Shown piece after piece: positions 51,937-61,258 of a stretch of DNA of 64,000 bases. The stretch is taken from the NCBI RefSeq assembly GCF_000153105.1, contig NZ_CH672376.1, forward strand, positions 2,625,136-2,689,135. Direction: 5' to 3'. The stretch's first letter is position 1. Each line of letters opens with the position of its first letter. The translations under genes were made by a program, and so were the position numbers. The DNA is from Blastopirellula marina DSM 3645 (GTDB lineage: Bacteria; Planctomycetota; Planctomycetia; Pirellulales; Pirellulaceae). Under the pieces are notes generated by a model. It ran no database searches and had not been told where the DNA came from. It was given only the letters and a program-made list of their open reading frames with translations.

Positions 51937-53502
51937 ATGTCCCACGATCACCACGAGGGCGGTTCGGATCGGCCCGTACTGCTTGCGATCGGCGCTATCC
52001 TTATCGCGTTTACGTTGGCGACTTTGGCCGGTTGGACGCAACCGCAAGCGGCGCACGTCGCCGCCGAAGCGTCTCACGCCGAAGCGTCGCATGCCGAACA
52101 TGCCGGCGCCGAAGAGCATCACGAAGCGGAGCATGCCGCAGGCGATCACGGCCATGCACACGCGCCGCCTCACATGGCGGCGGTTGCTCCGTTTATTTTG
52201 CTGTTGGGCGCGATCGCGGTTTTTCCGCTGGTCGGATATACGGCTCATTGGTGGGAAAAGCAACACAATCGCTTTTCTGGTCGCGATGATCCTGGCCGGC
52301 ATTACGCTGGTCTACTACATGGTCCTCTATTCGGAAGCGGATTTAGCGCAGCGATTTCTCGCGTCGATCACGCGATCTTAAGAGAATACATCCCGTTCAT
52401 TGTCCTCCTCTTCTCGCTCTACGTCATCTCGGGCGGGATTCGTATTGAGGGAGACATGCCGGCTCACCCCCTGACCAACGCCACCTTCTTGGGAGTTGGC
52501 GGCTTGTTGGCCAGCTTTATCGGCACGACCGGCGCCGCGATGTTGCTGATTCGCCCGCTGATCGAAACCAATAAAGAACGCAAATACGTCCAGCATACGG
52601 TCGTCTTCTTTATCTTCGTCGTCTGCAATTGCGGCGGCTGTTTGTTGCCGATCGGCGATCCTCCGTTGTTCCTTGGCTATCTGGAAGGCGTCGATTTCCT
52701 CTGGACGATGTGGGCGCTGTGGATGCCGTGGTTGATGGTCAACATTCTGTTGATCGCGATGTTCTATCTGATCGACAAATTCTACTATTACCCGAAAGAA
52801 AAGAAGTCGGACGTCGCTCGCGACGAAACCGAAGTCTCGCCGCTTCGCATTCGCGGCTTGCTGCCGAACGCATTGCTGCTGGTCGGGGTGATCTTTTCGG
52901 TCGCTTTGTTGGATCCGCAAAAGCCGTTCCCCGGAACCGATTGGCATCCGTTCGTCTACTTGCGAGAAGTGGTGCAGCTGGCCTTGGTCGGACTCAGCCT
53001 CTGGCTGGGCTCGAAGGCGGTTCGTTCCGATAACAAGTTCAACTACCATGCGATCGTCGAAGTCGCCGCGTTGTTCGTCGGCATCTTCATCTGCATGCAG
53101 CCGGCGCTGGAATTGCTCAACTTGCATGGTCCTAACCTGGGAATCGACACGCCGCAAAAGTTTTTCTGGATCACCGGCAGCTTGTCGGCGGTGTTAGATA
53201 ACGCTCCGACGTACTTGGTCTTCTTCAAGACGGCCGACGCACAATACTCGGGCCAGCATCTGGTTGAAATGCTGCACACCGAGGGAGGCGCCGAAGCTTC
53301 TTTGAAATTGGTCGCCATCAGTTTAGGCGCCGTCTTCATGGGAGCGATGACCTATATCGGCAATGGTCCGAACTTTATGGTTCGTGCGATCGCCGAAGAA
53401 TCGGGCGTCCGAATGCCCAGCTTTTTCGGTTATGTCCTGTTTTACAGCTTGCCGATCCTGCTGCCGGTAATGGTCGTGATGTCGTTAATCTTCCTGCGAT
53501 AA
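51937..53502 (+). CDS. NhaD-like Na+/H+ antiporter (ion transporter superfamily), with compensated frameshift
   Basis: About 521 residues from ATG 51937. An His/Glu/Ala-rich segment (about 45-80, EASHAEHAGAEEHHEAEH) follows the first helix. Signatures: FIGTTGAAMLLIRPLIE, NCGGCLLPIGDPPLFLGYL and SLSAVLDNAPTYLVFF, as in NhaD/arsenite-type carriers. Between 52277 and 52369 the main frame gives a hydrophilic stretch (SGRDDPGRHYAG), while the +1 frame gives a clean helix (LVAMILAGITLVYYMVLY). An extra T in 52273-52276 and a lost base near 52369 would restore it. Both frames are open, so the ORF survives, but one helix is scrambled as written. Confidence 0.85.
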   Translation: MSHDHHEGGSDRPVLLAIGAILIAFTLATLAGWTQPQAAHVAAEASHAEASHAEHAGAEEHHEAEHAAGDHGHAHAPPHMAAVAPFILLLGAIAVFPLVGYTAHWWEKQHNRFSGRDDPGRHYAGLLHGPLFGSGFSAAISRVDHAILREYIPFIVLLFSLYVISGGIRIEGDMPAHPLTNATFLGVGGLLASFIGTTGAAMLLIRPLIETNKERKYVQHTVVFFIFVVCNCGGCLLPIGDPPLFLGYLEGVDFLWTMWALWMPWLMVNILLIAMFYLIDKFYYYPKEKKSDVARDETEVSPLRIRGLLPNALLLVGVIFSVALLDPQKPFPGTDWHPFVYLREVVQLALVGLSLWLGSKAVRSDNKFNYHAIVEVAALFVGIFICMQPALELLNLHGPNLGIDTPQKFFWITGSLSAVLDNAPTYLVFFKTADAQYSGQHLVEMLHTEGGAEASLKLVAISLGAVFMGAMTYIGNGPNFMVRAIAEESGVRMPSFFGYVLFYSLPILLPVMVVMSLIFLR

Positions 53503-53620
53503 GCGGGAAATGTTGGTTGGCGACGCGGCGGACGCTCTGTTTCGCCGCTAGTCGTCCGGCTCTCGACTTAGTACGCTGGAACAAAGTCCCGACTTTCGCT
53601 CCAGCGACATAGATGCAGCC

Positions 53621-54799
53621 GTGAACTACGAATACGTCGAATCTCAATCCCAACTCACTGAACTTTGCGACCGACTTCGCTCGGAGTCGCATATCTATTT
53701 TGACACCGAGTTCGTCTCGGAAGACGTCTATTTGCCCGACTTATGTCTGGTGCAGATCGCGGCCGGCGAGATATTGGCCATTGTCGATCCGAAACGGATT
53801 GACGACATGAACGTCTTCTGGGAGCTGATCGCCGGCGGCGATCATGTCTCCGTCGTTCATTCGGGACGCGAAGAGTTTTTGTTTTGCTATCGTGCGACCG
53901 GCAAAGCGCCGGCCAATCTGTTCGATACGCAAATTGCCGGCGGCCTGATTGGAATGGAGTACCCTGCTTCGTTCGGTAATCTGATCCTGCGATTGCTCGA
54001 CGAAAAGCTTCCCAAAGGCGAAACTCGCACCGATTGGCGCGTTCGCCCCCTCAGCTCGCGACAGATCGAATATGCGCTCAATGACGTCGCCTACCTCGGC
54101 CCAGCCGCCCAAGAGTTAGAAAAAGAGCTGACCAAGTTAGATCGCACCAGTTGGCTGCAGGAAGAAATGACCTCCTGGCAGGAAGCGCTGATCGAATCGA
54201 CGCAGCGCGCACGCTGGCGAAACGTATCGGGCACCGGCAGTCTCAGTCGTCGATCGTTGGCCATTGTCCGCGAACTCTGGAAGTGGCGCGACAAACGGGC
54301 TTCCGCCGCCAACATCCCGGCTCGTCGGATTCTGCGCGATGACTTGATCGCCGAGTTGGCGAAACGAAAATCGTCGAACCTGAAGCAAATTCGCGCGATT
54401 CGCGGCATGCAACGCAGCGATCTGAATCGCTACTTTGAAGAGATCGCCGACGCGATTCAAATCGCGCTCGAGCTGGACGAAAACGACTGCCCGTCATCGC
54501 AGCCCAGCTGGAACCAGGGAAAGCAGTACGGCGTACTCGGCCAATTTTTGGCGGCCGCGCTCGGCAGCATCTGCCGCGAGGCGAAAGTCGCCCCCAGCCT
54601 GGCTTGCACCGTACAAGATGTCCGGGACCTGATTGCGCATCATATGGATGGAGCGCCCGAAGCGCCGTCGCTCGCTCAAGGTTGGCGAGCCGAAGTGATC
54701 GGCAAGACGATCGAAGATCTGCTGGACGGCTCGCTGGTCGTTCGAGTCGGTGATCCGCGAGCGGTTGAACCGTTGGCGTTTGATCGCCGCAACGACTAA
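53621..54799 (+). CDS. rnd: ribonuclease D
   Basis: A 392-residue protein from GTG 53621. DEDDy exonuclease residues: FDTEF (Exo I, about 28-32), FDTQIAGGL (Exo II region), and YALNDVAYL (Exo III with Tyr and Asp). One or two HRDC-like helical domains follow (AIVRELWKWRDKRASAANIPARRIL and LNRYFEEIADAIQIALEL). It trims 3' ends of stable RNAs. It runs convergent to the DUF11 protein gene, sharing a hairpin region. Confidence 0.93.
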   Translation: MNYEYVESQSQLTELCDRLRSESHIYFDTEFVSEDVYLPDLCLVQIAAGEILAIVDPKRIDDMNVFWELIAGGDHVSVVHSGREEFLFCYRATGKAPANLFDTQIAGGLIGMEYPASFGNLILRLLDEKLPKGETRTDWRVRPLSSRQIEYALNDVAYLGPAAQELEKELTKLDRTSWLQEEMTSWQEALIESTQRARWRNVSGTGSLSRRSLAIVRELWKWRDKRASAANIPARRILRDDLIAELAKRKSSNLKQIRAIRGMQRSDLNRYFEEIADAIQIALELDENDCPSSQPSWNQGKQYGVLGQFLAAALGSICREAKVAPSLACTVQDVRDLIAHHMDGAPEAPSLAQGWRAEVIGKTIEDLLDGSLVVRVGDPRAVEPLAFDRRND

Positions 54800-54823
54800 G
54801 CGCGGCCAAATGCCGGGCCTACG

Positions 54824-54854
54824 AAAAACAGCCTGTTGATTGCTCAACAGGCTG
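54824..54854 (-). terminator. rho-independent terminator of the DUF11-protein gene
   Basis: CAGCCTGTTGA and TCAACAGGCTG form an 11-bp stem around TTGC; on the minus strand TTTTTCG follows. It lies 28 bases beyond the DUF11-protein stop (54883). On the plus strand five A precede it but no T-run follows. Confidence 0.88.
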
Positions 54855-54882
54855 CGAAGCGGTGCTTGGTGGGTCGCTTGGA

Positions 54883-57141
54883 TTAGCGAAAGCGGCTGTA
54901 AGGCGTTGGCGACAAGGGGGTCGGTTCGACCGGCCGATGCGCTTCCATGAGCGGCGTCTTTAGCGGAGTTGACTGCTGCTGTTGCGTCGATTTTGACAAC
55001 ACGCCTTCTCCATAGAAGCGAGTCGTCTCTTCGCTTGCTAGTTTCGTGACCGGCTCGCGACAGCGAACCTCCGCTCGGAAACTATGGCTGCCGGCGGTCA
55101 ACGCTTTGGCCGACACCTTCAGGACCAGGTTCTTCTCTGGGCCCAGCGATTGGATCGGGCTGAAGATCACCTGACCGGCGTCAATGGTCGCCTGGCCGCC
55201 GGAGACCTGCGTCGGTTCGATTCCTTGCGAGAACTGAACCGTCACTTCGATCCCTTCAGCCGCTTTGGTGCCGCGGTTATCCAGGCGAAATTCGTAGGTT
55301 ACTTCTTCGCCTACCGGCGCCGGGCCCTTAGGATCGTTGACGTACAGTTTCAGATCGGCGACCGATTCGACCATCGTCGTGATGTTTTGCGAAGCCAGCA
55401 AACCGTCGGACGATCGGCAATTGGCGATGATCGAGTTGTTGCCTCCGACCATCAACGTGCAGTCGAGCTTTAGCGGGCGAACCGCTTGGGCTTCGAGCGC
55501 GCCAATCGTCCAAACCACTTTGTTGCCCACAGCGTCATACTTGCCGCCGTCCGAGCATGATTCAAACTTGGCGCCGGTCGGCAACGTCGCTTCGGCGGTC
55601 ACGCCGCTCGCTTGTGCGTTGCCGTTGTTCGTGATGTTGAACAGGTAGCTGGCCGAGGTCGCCGCATATTTGACCGGAGGTCCGCTGGCGACCATCTGCA
55701 GGTTGGCGCGACGCACGATCACCGCTTCGGACGCTTCTGACCGGAGCCCGCCATCGGCGAACGCTTCGGCCGAGATGTTCAGTTTTCCCGCTTGGCGAGC
55801 GGCGAATTCGACTTCGATCACTTTCTTGCCGCCCGGCGGAATGTCGCCGATCTGGTCGAACGTGGTCGGGTCTTGTCCCGCTTTGAGCGGCATCAGCGTG
55901 ATGCCGACGTTCTCGGCGACGCCGCTGCCGGGATTGGTGATTACGATGCTGTAGATTTGCGTTTCGCCAAACAGCACTTCGCTGGGGCCTTGAATCGCCA
56001 TGTTCAGTTTCGGTTCGAGCACGTTGACCACGGTCGAGGCGCTGGCCGCCGAGAAGGCGACGTCGACTCCCAGGTCAAAGCCGCGAATGCTGCGCGTCGC
56101 CAGCTCCAATTGCAGCGACCCTTCGGACCCGGCCGGTAAGACCGGAATCTGCCAGACGATAAAGTTGGAAGCGCCCCCCATTGTGTTCGCTTGGGCGGTG
56201 CCCATGCCGGCGCGTTGGTTGACCAGTTCGACGCCGTGGGGCGTTTGAATCTTGATGGTTAGCTCGCGAGCGTCGACTTTGCCCAGGTTTTTGGCGACTA
56301 CCTCAAACAAGCCAGGTTTGCCGACCACCATCGACTTCGGACCGACCGTCTGCACCGCCACCGTCGGCGATGCGACCGTCAGCAAAGCGCCGTCGGTTGG
56401 GCTACGCGTCGCGGCTGGTTGATCCGAGTTACCACGGCTAAAACGCATCGGGTTCTCGCTGGCGTCGGCCGGCGCTGAATTGGGCAGAGCCGGTTGAGCA
56501 GTCTCGGCGGGGTCAGCGTTCCAGCGCGAAATCGGCGCCGGAGCGGCAGGCGCGAAGCGGCTTTCACTGGAAGGCGCCGTCGCAGCAGGGGCTTCCGGTT
56601 TGGCGGTCTGACTCGCGGCCGGGTTAAAGCGTCGTGATGATGGTTGCGGTGCGGCAGCGGCCGGCGGGGGCGACGATTCGAGCGGCTTGGCGGCTGGGTT
56701 TCCGCCTTCTTCCATCGCCGATAGAGCGGCTCGCAATGCCGGCGGCAGTCCCGCGGCGCTCGATGCTCCACCGGGAGCAGATGCTTCACGGCGTCGGCTC
56801 GACGGCTTTTCGTCCTCTTCCGCGGCGGTCAATTGCGTGGTCGGCGCCGGTAGATCGGTAACCGATCGTTCGATCGGTCGACGAATCGGCAGCGCGCCTT
56901 GGGGCTGGAACTTTTGTAGTGGAATCAGCTCTTCTTCCGCTCCGGCCAAGCGAATCGCTCCGTGCGAATGCCCATCATCGAGCGCGATCGCATGGACGGC
57001 GCCTGGCAGATGGCCCGCGATTCGACCGGGCTCAGCGGCGTTGCTATCATTCGCAGCGGCTTCGTCGCTGCTAAGATAGTAGGCGCTGACGGCCACGAGG
57101 ACGCTAAGGCTAACCGAGATAACGATGGCTTTTCGGAACAT
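54883..57141 (-). CDS. exported DUF11/CARDB-type repeat protein
   Basis: A 752-residue protein with an N-terminal signal anchor (about 4-24). Residues about 100-250 are a Pro/Ala/Ser linker with SRF-like boxes (SRRFNPAA, SESRFAPAA, MRFSRG). From about 255 four to five Ig-like DUF11/CARDB units follow, each with an NxGxxxAxxVxVxxxLPxG-like strand pair (NPGSGVAENVGITL, NNGNAQASGVTAEATLPTG, DNRGTKAAEGIEVTV). It ends SPTPYSRFR. Likely a cell-surface or wall-associated structural protein; DUF11 proteins are abundant in planctomycetes. Confidence 0.88.
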   Translation of the reverse strand: MFRKAIVISVSLSVLVAVSAYYLSSDEAAANDSNAAEPGRIAGHLPGAVHAIALDDGHSHGAIRLAGAEEELIPLQKFQPQGALPIRRPIERSVTDLPAPTTQLTAAEEDEKPSSRRREASAPGGASSAAGLPPALRAALSAMEEGGNPAAKPLESSPPPAAAAPQPSSRRFNPAASQTAKPEAPAATAPSSESRFAPAAPAPISRWNADPAETAQPALPNSAPADASENPMRFSRGNSDQPAATRSPTDGALLTVASPTVAVQTVGPKSMVVGKPGLFEVVAKNLGKVDARELTIKIQTPHGVELVNQRAGMGTAQANTMGGASNFIVWQIPVLPAGSEGSLQLELATRSIRGFDLGVDVAFSAASASTVVNVLEPKLNMAIQGPSEVLFGETQIYSIVITNPGSGVAENVGITLMPLKAGQDPTTFDQIGDIPPGGKKVIEVEFAARQAGKLNISAEAFADGGLRSEASEAVIVRRANLQMVASGPPVKYAATSASYLFNITNNGNAQASGVTAEATLPTGAKFESCSDGGKYDAVGNKVVWTIGALEAQAVRPLKLDCTLMVGGNNSIIANCRSSDGLLASQNITTMVESVADLKLYVNDPKGPAPVGEEVTYEFRLDNRGTKAAEGIEVTVQFSQGIEPTQVSGGQATIDAGQVIFSPIQSLGPEKNLVLKVSAKALTAGSHSFRAEVRCREPVTKLASEETTRFYGEGVLSKSTQQQQSTPLKTPLMEAHRPVEPTPLSPTPYSRFR

Positions 57142-57288
57142 AGCTGAAACCCAACTGGGGGATGGAAATCGGTGGTCTCAGACGTTGGTATCGGTCGTAA
57201 CGCGCCGAACGGTTTAATGTATTTTGTCGATAGCGGAAAATAGCGAGACTTTGACGGATGTAGCGTCCGTCGGGAGAAAGTAAGAAAT

Positions 57289-57609
57289 ATGTCGAGACGC
57301 GAACAGATCGAAGCGTTGCTAGCAGATGAGCCGAACGATTCGTTCCTGCTGTACGGCCTGGCGATGGAATATCGCAAAGAAGGCGCCCATGCCGAGGCGC
57401 TTGCTCGCTTTGAGCAGTTAATCCAGCAGACTCCTCCCTATGTGCCGGCCTACTTTATGGCAGGGCAAATGCTCGCCGAAGCGGGACGCGCCAATGAGTC
57501 GCGAACTTGGCTGCGCGATGGAATTGAGGAAGCCCAGCGGCAAGGGAACTCGCATGCCGCCGGCGAAATGTCGGAACTGTTGATGACGCTCGGTCAGATG
57601 GGAGAGTAG
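57289..57609 (+). CDS. small TPR protein
   Basis: A 106-residue protein behind GGGAGAAAG. Two or three TPR helices pairs: SFLLYGLAMEYRKEGAHAEA, VPAYFMAGQMLAEAGRANES, ending in a helical tail. No signal. The gamma carbonic anhydrase gene starts four bases after the stop, so they are co-transcribed. Confidence 0.85.
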   Translation: MSRREQIEALLADEPNDSFLLYGLAMEYRKEGAHAEALARFEQLIQQTPPYVPAYFMAGQMLAEAGRANESRTWLRDGIEEAQRQGNSHAAGEMSELLMTLGQMGE

Positions 57610-57613
57610 CCTG

Positions 57614-58141
57614 ATGACCAAGCGGCTGCAGCTTGAGTTCCACGACCATTTGATCGCGGCGACGGCTTGGATTGCTCCCACCGCGACCGTGTTGGGAGAC
57701 GTCACGTTGGGGCACGAATCGATCGTGCTCTTCTCAGCCGTCGTGCGCGGCGATACCGAGCAGATCCGCATCGGCGCCGCGTGCAATGTGCAAGATGGCG
57801 CCGTCCTGCACGCCGATCCCGGCTCTCCTTGCTTGTTAGGGGATCGCGTCTCGGTCGGCCATCGCGCGATCGTACATGGCGCGGTCGTCGAGGATGACGT
57901 CTTGATCGGCATGGGGGCGATTGTCCTCAACGGGGCGAAGATCGGCGCCGGCTCGTTAGTCGCTGCTGGAGCGCTGATCACCGAAAACTGCGTGATCCCG
58001 CCGCGCAGCGTCGTGATGGGCGTCCCCGGCAAAGTGGTTCGCCATACGACCGACGAAGACCTAGCCCGCATCCATCATGCGTCCGAGCATTATCGCTTGG
58101 CTTCGCAGGAATATTTAGAAGCGTATGAGGGAATTGGTTAG
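57614..58141 (+). CDS. gamma-carbonic-anhydrase-like hexapeptide protein
   Basis: A 175-residue left-handed beta-helix protein. The GGAGAG ribosome site lies within the previous gene's end. VVRGDTEQIRIGAACNVQDGAVLH holds an Arg, Asp, Gln-type active-site edge and the first zinc His; VGHRAIVHGAVV holds the other two. LVAAGALITENCVIPPRSVVMGVPGKVVR closes the helix. Members hydrate CO2 or have lost activity (YrdA/PaaY type). Confidence 0.9.
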   Translation: MTKRLQLEFHDHLIAATAWIAPTATVLGDVTLGHESIVLFSAVVRGDTEQIRIGAACNVQDGAVLHADPGSPCLLGDRVSVGHRAIVHGAVVEDDVLIGMGAIVLNGAKIGAGSLVAAGALITENCVIPPRSVVMGVPGKVVRHTTDEDLARIHHASEHYRLASQEYLEAYEGIG

Positions 58142-58232
58142 GAAAAGCGGAAAGCCGAATTAAGCAGGAGCTTGGCCAGAACCTCCGTGCTTTCCTTAGA
58201 TATTAGGATTTAGTCACTCGACATTCCAAAAA

Positions 58233-58796
58233 CTATCCCTTGGTCTTCTTGACGCCGCAGCCGCCCACCAGCGAGCAAGTCGAGCAACTGCTGCCGCAGC
58301 CGGGGCCTTCATCGGTTCCACAGCCGGGGCCGCAGCCTTCGTCCAATAGCTTGGCGAACTCGCGAATCCGCACTTTGGCGTCGTACGTTTCGGCCAGACC
58401 TTCCGTCAGCCTTTCGATCTCTGGCGATACTTCTCCCAGAAAATAGAAGAAGAGCGATTGTCCGTCGAAAAGTTGCTCGACGTCGATCAGCGTTGCGTCC
58501 AGGTTGCGTTGGGCAAGTTGCGCCGTACAGGCCGACATCGCTTCTTGCTTGTTTTTCTCGAGTCGCGCCAGCAACATTTCGTCTTGCTGCGTCATGCCGC
58601 GAAGGATCGAACCGTCGGTGTCTTGCCCCTTTTCGGTGGCCGGGCTGAGGATTTCGCCGACTTCCAGGCCGCGCGAAGTACGGCAAACGACCCGCATGCC
58701 GCGGCGATAAGCGACCGCATCGACCGATACGAAGCGGCCAATCTGGCCAACAGCGCCGACGCGGACTAGGTGAGTGCGGTGGATCGTCGAGATCAT
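58233..58796 (-). CDS. PSP1-domain protein with Cys-rich tail
   Basis: A 187-residue protein. VDAVAYRRGMRVVCRTSRGLEVGEIL and DVEQLFDGQSLFFYFLG are PSP1 C-terminal-domain features (related to YaaT, RicT). After residue 155 comes a Cys/Gly cluster (GCGPGCGTDEGPGCGSSCSTC...) with nine Cys. RicT-type proteins bind Fe-S clusters in B. subtilis, and the cluster here could do so. Its target is unknown. Confidence 0.87.
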   Translation of the reverse strand: MISTIHRTHLVRVGAVGQIGRFVSVDAVAYRRGMRVVCRTSRGLEVGEILSPATEKGQDTDGSILRGMTQQDEMLLARLEKNKQEAMSACTAQLAQRNLDATLIDVEQLFDGQSLFFYFLGEVSPEIERLTEGLAETYDAKVRIREFAKLLDEGCGPGCGTDEGPGCGSSCSTCSLVGGCGVKKTKG

Positions 58797-58849
58797 GAAA
58801 AGCCTTGCGGTTGGGGGTATCTATCCCCAATTTTGCCTTGTTTCGCGCG

Positions 58850-58879
58850 GTTCGCCAAGCGGCGCCCCGCTTGGCGAAC
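58850..58879. repeat. perfect 13-bp hairpin
   Basis: GTTCGCCAAGCGG and CCGCTTGGCGAAC flank CGCC. It lies between two minus-strand genes, 50-80 bases past the stop of the upstream one. No T-run follows on either strand; perhaps an RNA-stability element. Confidence 0.6.
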
Positions 58880-58928
58880 GGTGTCGGCCTGGCTCGGCTG
58901 GGTCACGTGAGCGTCATTTCAGGGGCCC

Positions 58929-59768
58929 TCACAGCGCGCCATGCTGCTGAAGCAACTGCTGAAAGCTTGACCAAAATTGGGTTCCGCTCTCATACTGCTG
59001 CGGAGACATCTGGTATTGATACTCCTCCAGATAGTCGAGTTGCTGCTGCGTCGCGTCGACATACGAGTAATCGCCGCGAGCGAGCGGATTGACCCAGTCA
59101 ACGTCGCCAGGCTCGCGTTGCCGAACAAAGGAGCCTTGGTCGTCGACGATCAGATTCGCGAACAGCACCGGCAGTTTCATCTGCAATTCGTAATGCATCT
59201 TCTCTTGAGGAGAAAGATCGGCGGTCGCCGCCTCCCAAGCGTCGGCAGCACTTTTGGGAGTACGGCTATCAGGAAAGCGAATGCCGAGCCCTTTGCCGCT
59301 TTGCGTCAAGCCATCGAAGTTGAGATCGACCTGCGCCGGCGGCGGAATCAACAGATTCAGGGCGCCCTCTTCGTTCAGACTATCGACTCGGATCGGATCG
59401 GCCAGCCGCTGCACATGCTGAATCGTTTGCAATTCGTCCTTAGAAAGCCCCTGCAAAAAGCTTTGCGGATCGGAGTAGCCTCCTTCGTTGAGCGAGCGGA
59501 CCAGGATATCGCCGTAGTCTTGCTTCAACTGGGCCGGATCATAGTCGGCGGCGTAACTGGCCGCTTTGGCCGGGCCAAACCAGTTGGTCCAGCTGCTGCG
59601 AACGTCCTCTTCCAGCGTTTGATCCGAGGAATACTCCTCCGCCGATTCGTAGCCGGAATGGCCTGCTTGCTGCAAGATCTCGGTAAAGAGACTTTGCAGT
59701 TGATCGTCGGGCGAAAGCGGTTTCGCGGCGACCGCCGCGTTGGCGCTAGCTGAAGCGTCAATTTGCAT
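58929..59768 (-). CDS. hypothetical protein
   Basis: A 279-residue hydrophilic protein, Gln- and Ser-rich with no signal or membrane segment. It opens with MQIDASASANAAVAAKP and has helical stretches (LSPDDQLQSLFTEILQQAGHSG, LSPQEKMHYELQMKLPVLFANL). The N-terminal style resembles flagellar or rod-related secreted proteins but I cannot assign a family. It is divergent from bioB. Coding is supported by length, codon use and absence of a better frame. Confidence 0.65.
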   Translation of the reverse strand: MQIDASASANAAVAAKPLSPDDQLQSLFTEILQQAGHSGYESAEEYSSDQTLEEDVRSSWTNWFGPAKAASYAADYDPAQLKQDYGDILVRSLNEGGYSDPQSFLQGLSKDELQTIQHVQRLADPIRVDSLNEEGALNLLIPPPAQVDLNFDGLTQSGKGLGIRFPDSRTPKSAADAWEAATADLSPQEKMHYELQMKLPVLFANLIVDDQGSFVRQREPGDVDWVNPLARGDYSYVDATQQQLDYLEEYQYQMSPQQYESGTQFWSSFQQLLQQHGAL

Positions 59769-60027
59769 TGTTGGTTTTCCCCCACAAAAAACGCGGCCAT
59801 CTTTCCCCCACGTTGGGGATTACTCTGATTTTCGGCAAGAGAATGGGGGAGACTTCAGCATCTCGCGAAAAAGAGAGGGCTCGCGCCATAAACGCGCAGG
59901 CGCCGCCGAAATCTAGTGAGACCAGGAGAAATAGCGAGAGAGGGCTCCGCCGACCTACCCTCTTCAGCCGCTTCGATTTACAATACGGGGCAATTCTGCA
60001 ACACACTTTGGGCAACGAGATTGATCG

Positions 60028-61071
60028 ATGGCGATTGTTGAAGAGACGACCCTGACGGCTGAGAACCGCTGGATGAAGCTGGCCCACGACGTTTTGGCGG
60101 GCGCACGCTTGAGCGAAGAAGATGGCTTGGCGATCTTGCGCAGCAGCGACGACGAGCTGCTCGATCTGTTGTCCGCCGCATTCGCGATCCGCAAACGTCA
60201 CTTTGGCAAAACGGTTCAGCTGTATCAGTTGATGAACGCCAAAAGCGGGCTCTGCCCTGAAGATTGCGGCTACTGCTCGCAGTCGAAGGTCTCGGACGCC
60301 GAGATCCCCAAATACAACTTCCTCAGCCGCGACAAGCTGATGCAAGGCGCCGAGATCGCCGCCGAGCGCGGCGTAAAGACCTACTGCATCGTGATCTCGG
60401 CCCGCGGTCCCAACGAACGCGAAATGAACGCGGTCGAAACGATCGTGCCTGAGATCAAGCAAAAGTACGACTTGAAGATCTGCGCCTGTCTGGGATTGTT
60501 GTCGCAAGATCAGGCCGAGCGGCTGAAAGCTTGCGGCGTGGATCGCGTCAATCATAACGTCAACACCAGTAAAGATTACTACGAGAAGATCTGCTCGACC
60601 CACACCTACGAAGACCGGATCGAAACCCTCTCGGCCGTCCGCAACGCCGGCATCGAACTCTGCAGCGGCGGTATCGTCGGCATGGGCGAAACCGATCTCG
60701 ACGTCGTCCGCATGGCGAACGAACTGCGTGACTTGAACGTCGAATCGATCCCCGTCAACTTCTTGAATCCGATCGAAGGAACTCCGCTGCACGAGCAAGG
60801 TCGCGACCTGACGCCGCGCCGCTGCTTGAAGATCTTGGCGATGTACCGCTTCGCCAATCCAACCAGCGAACTGCGCATCGCCGGTGGTCGCGAGATCCAC
60901 CTGCGCAGTTTGCAGCCGCTCGGTTTGTACGCCGCCAACTCGATCTTTCTTGGCGATTATTTGACCACCTCCGGTCAACAAGCCGAAGACGACTACCGCA
61001 TGCTGGAAGATCTCGGCTTTGAGGTCACCAAATGCGACGAAGCCGTCGTCGGACAGCAACCTGCATCGTAG
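60028..61071 (+). CDS. bioB: biotin synthase
   Basis: A 347-residue radical SAM enzyme. CPEDCGYC gives the [4Fe-4S] Cys76/80/83. YCIVISARGP, ICACLGLLSQ and ELCSGGIVGMGET hold the Cys that ligate the [2Fe-2S] sulfur donor, and LRIAGGREIHL the conserved Arg. It inserts sulfur into dethiobiotin. No other bio gene is adjacent. The long antisense frame over this gene is a shadow. Confidence 0.97.
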   Translation: MAIVEETTLTAENRWMKLAHDVLAGARLSEEDGLAILRSSDDELLDLLSAAFAIRKRHFGKTVQLYQLMNAKSGLCPEDCGYCSQSKVSDAEIPKYNFLSRDKLMQGAEIAAERGVKTYCIVISARGPNEREMNAVETIVPEIKQKYDLKICACLGLLSQDQAERLKACGVDRVNHNVNTSKDYYEKICSTHTYEDRIETLSAVRNAGIELCSGGIVGMGETDLDVVRMANELRDLNVESIPVNFLNPIEGTPLHEQGRDLTPRRCLKILAMYRFANPTSELRIAGGREIHLRSLQPLGLYAANSIFLGDYLTTSGQQAEDDYRMLEDLGFEVTKCDEAVVGQQPAS

Positions 61072-61085
61072 GGCCGCTCTGCGTG

Positions 61086-61218
61086 GGGTGCGTCAAGACG
61101 CACATGCCCCTGCTTATGCATGGGGGAAACATTCCCAGCGTGGTTTCAAGCAATGGCGTTTCCACGCTTCTCGGTTGGTTGCCGATTTGGCAGGTTCGCG
61201 GTGCGTCTTGACGCACCC
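61086..61218. repeat. MITE-like segment with 18-base inverted ends
   Basis: GGGTGCGTCAAGACGCAC (61086-61103) and its exact complement (61201-61218) bound a 133-bp segment. Each arm is itself a near-palindrome. The interior has a further partial hairpin (CATGCCCC...GGGG). Confidence 0.7.
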
Positions 61219-61258
61219 TACCCAGACTTCGCTACTTTCGCGAAGTAGGAAGTAGGAC

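Noticed and set aside
52378-53157. A 259-codon open frame antisense to the antiporter gene
   Set aside because: Gln/Asp/Arg-rich translation without structure; the plus strand has transporter signatures.
59758-61059. A 433-codon open frame antisense to biotin synthase
   Set aside because: It overlaps bioB almost completely, its translation has no family features, and bioB's motifs are intact. It is a GC-driven shadow.
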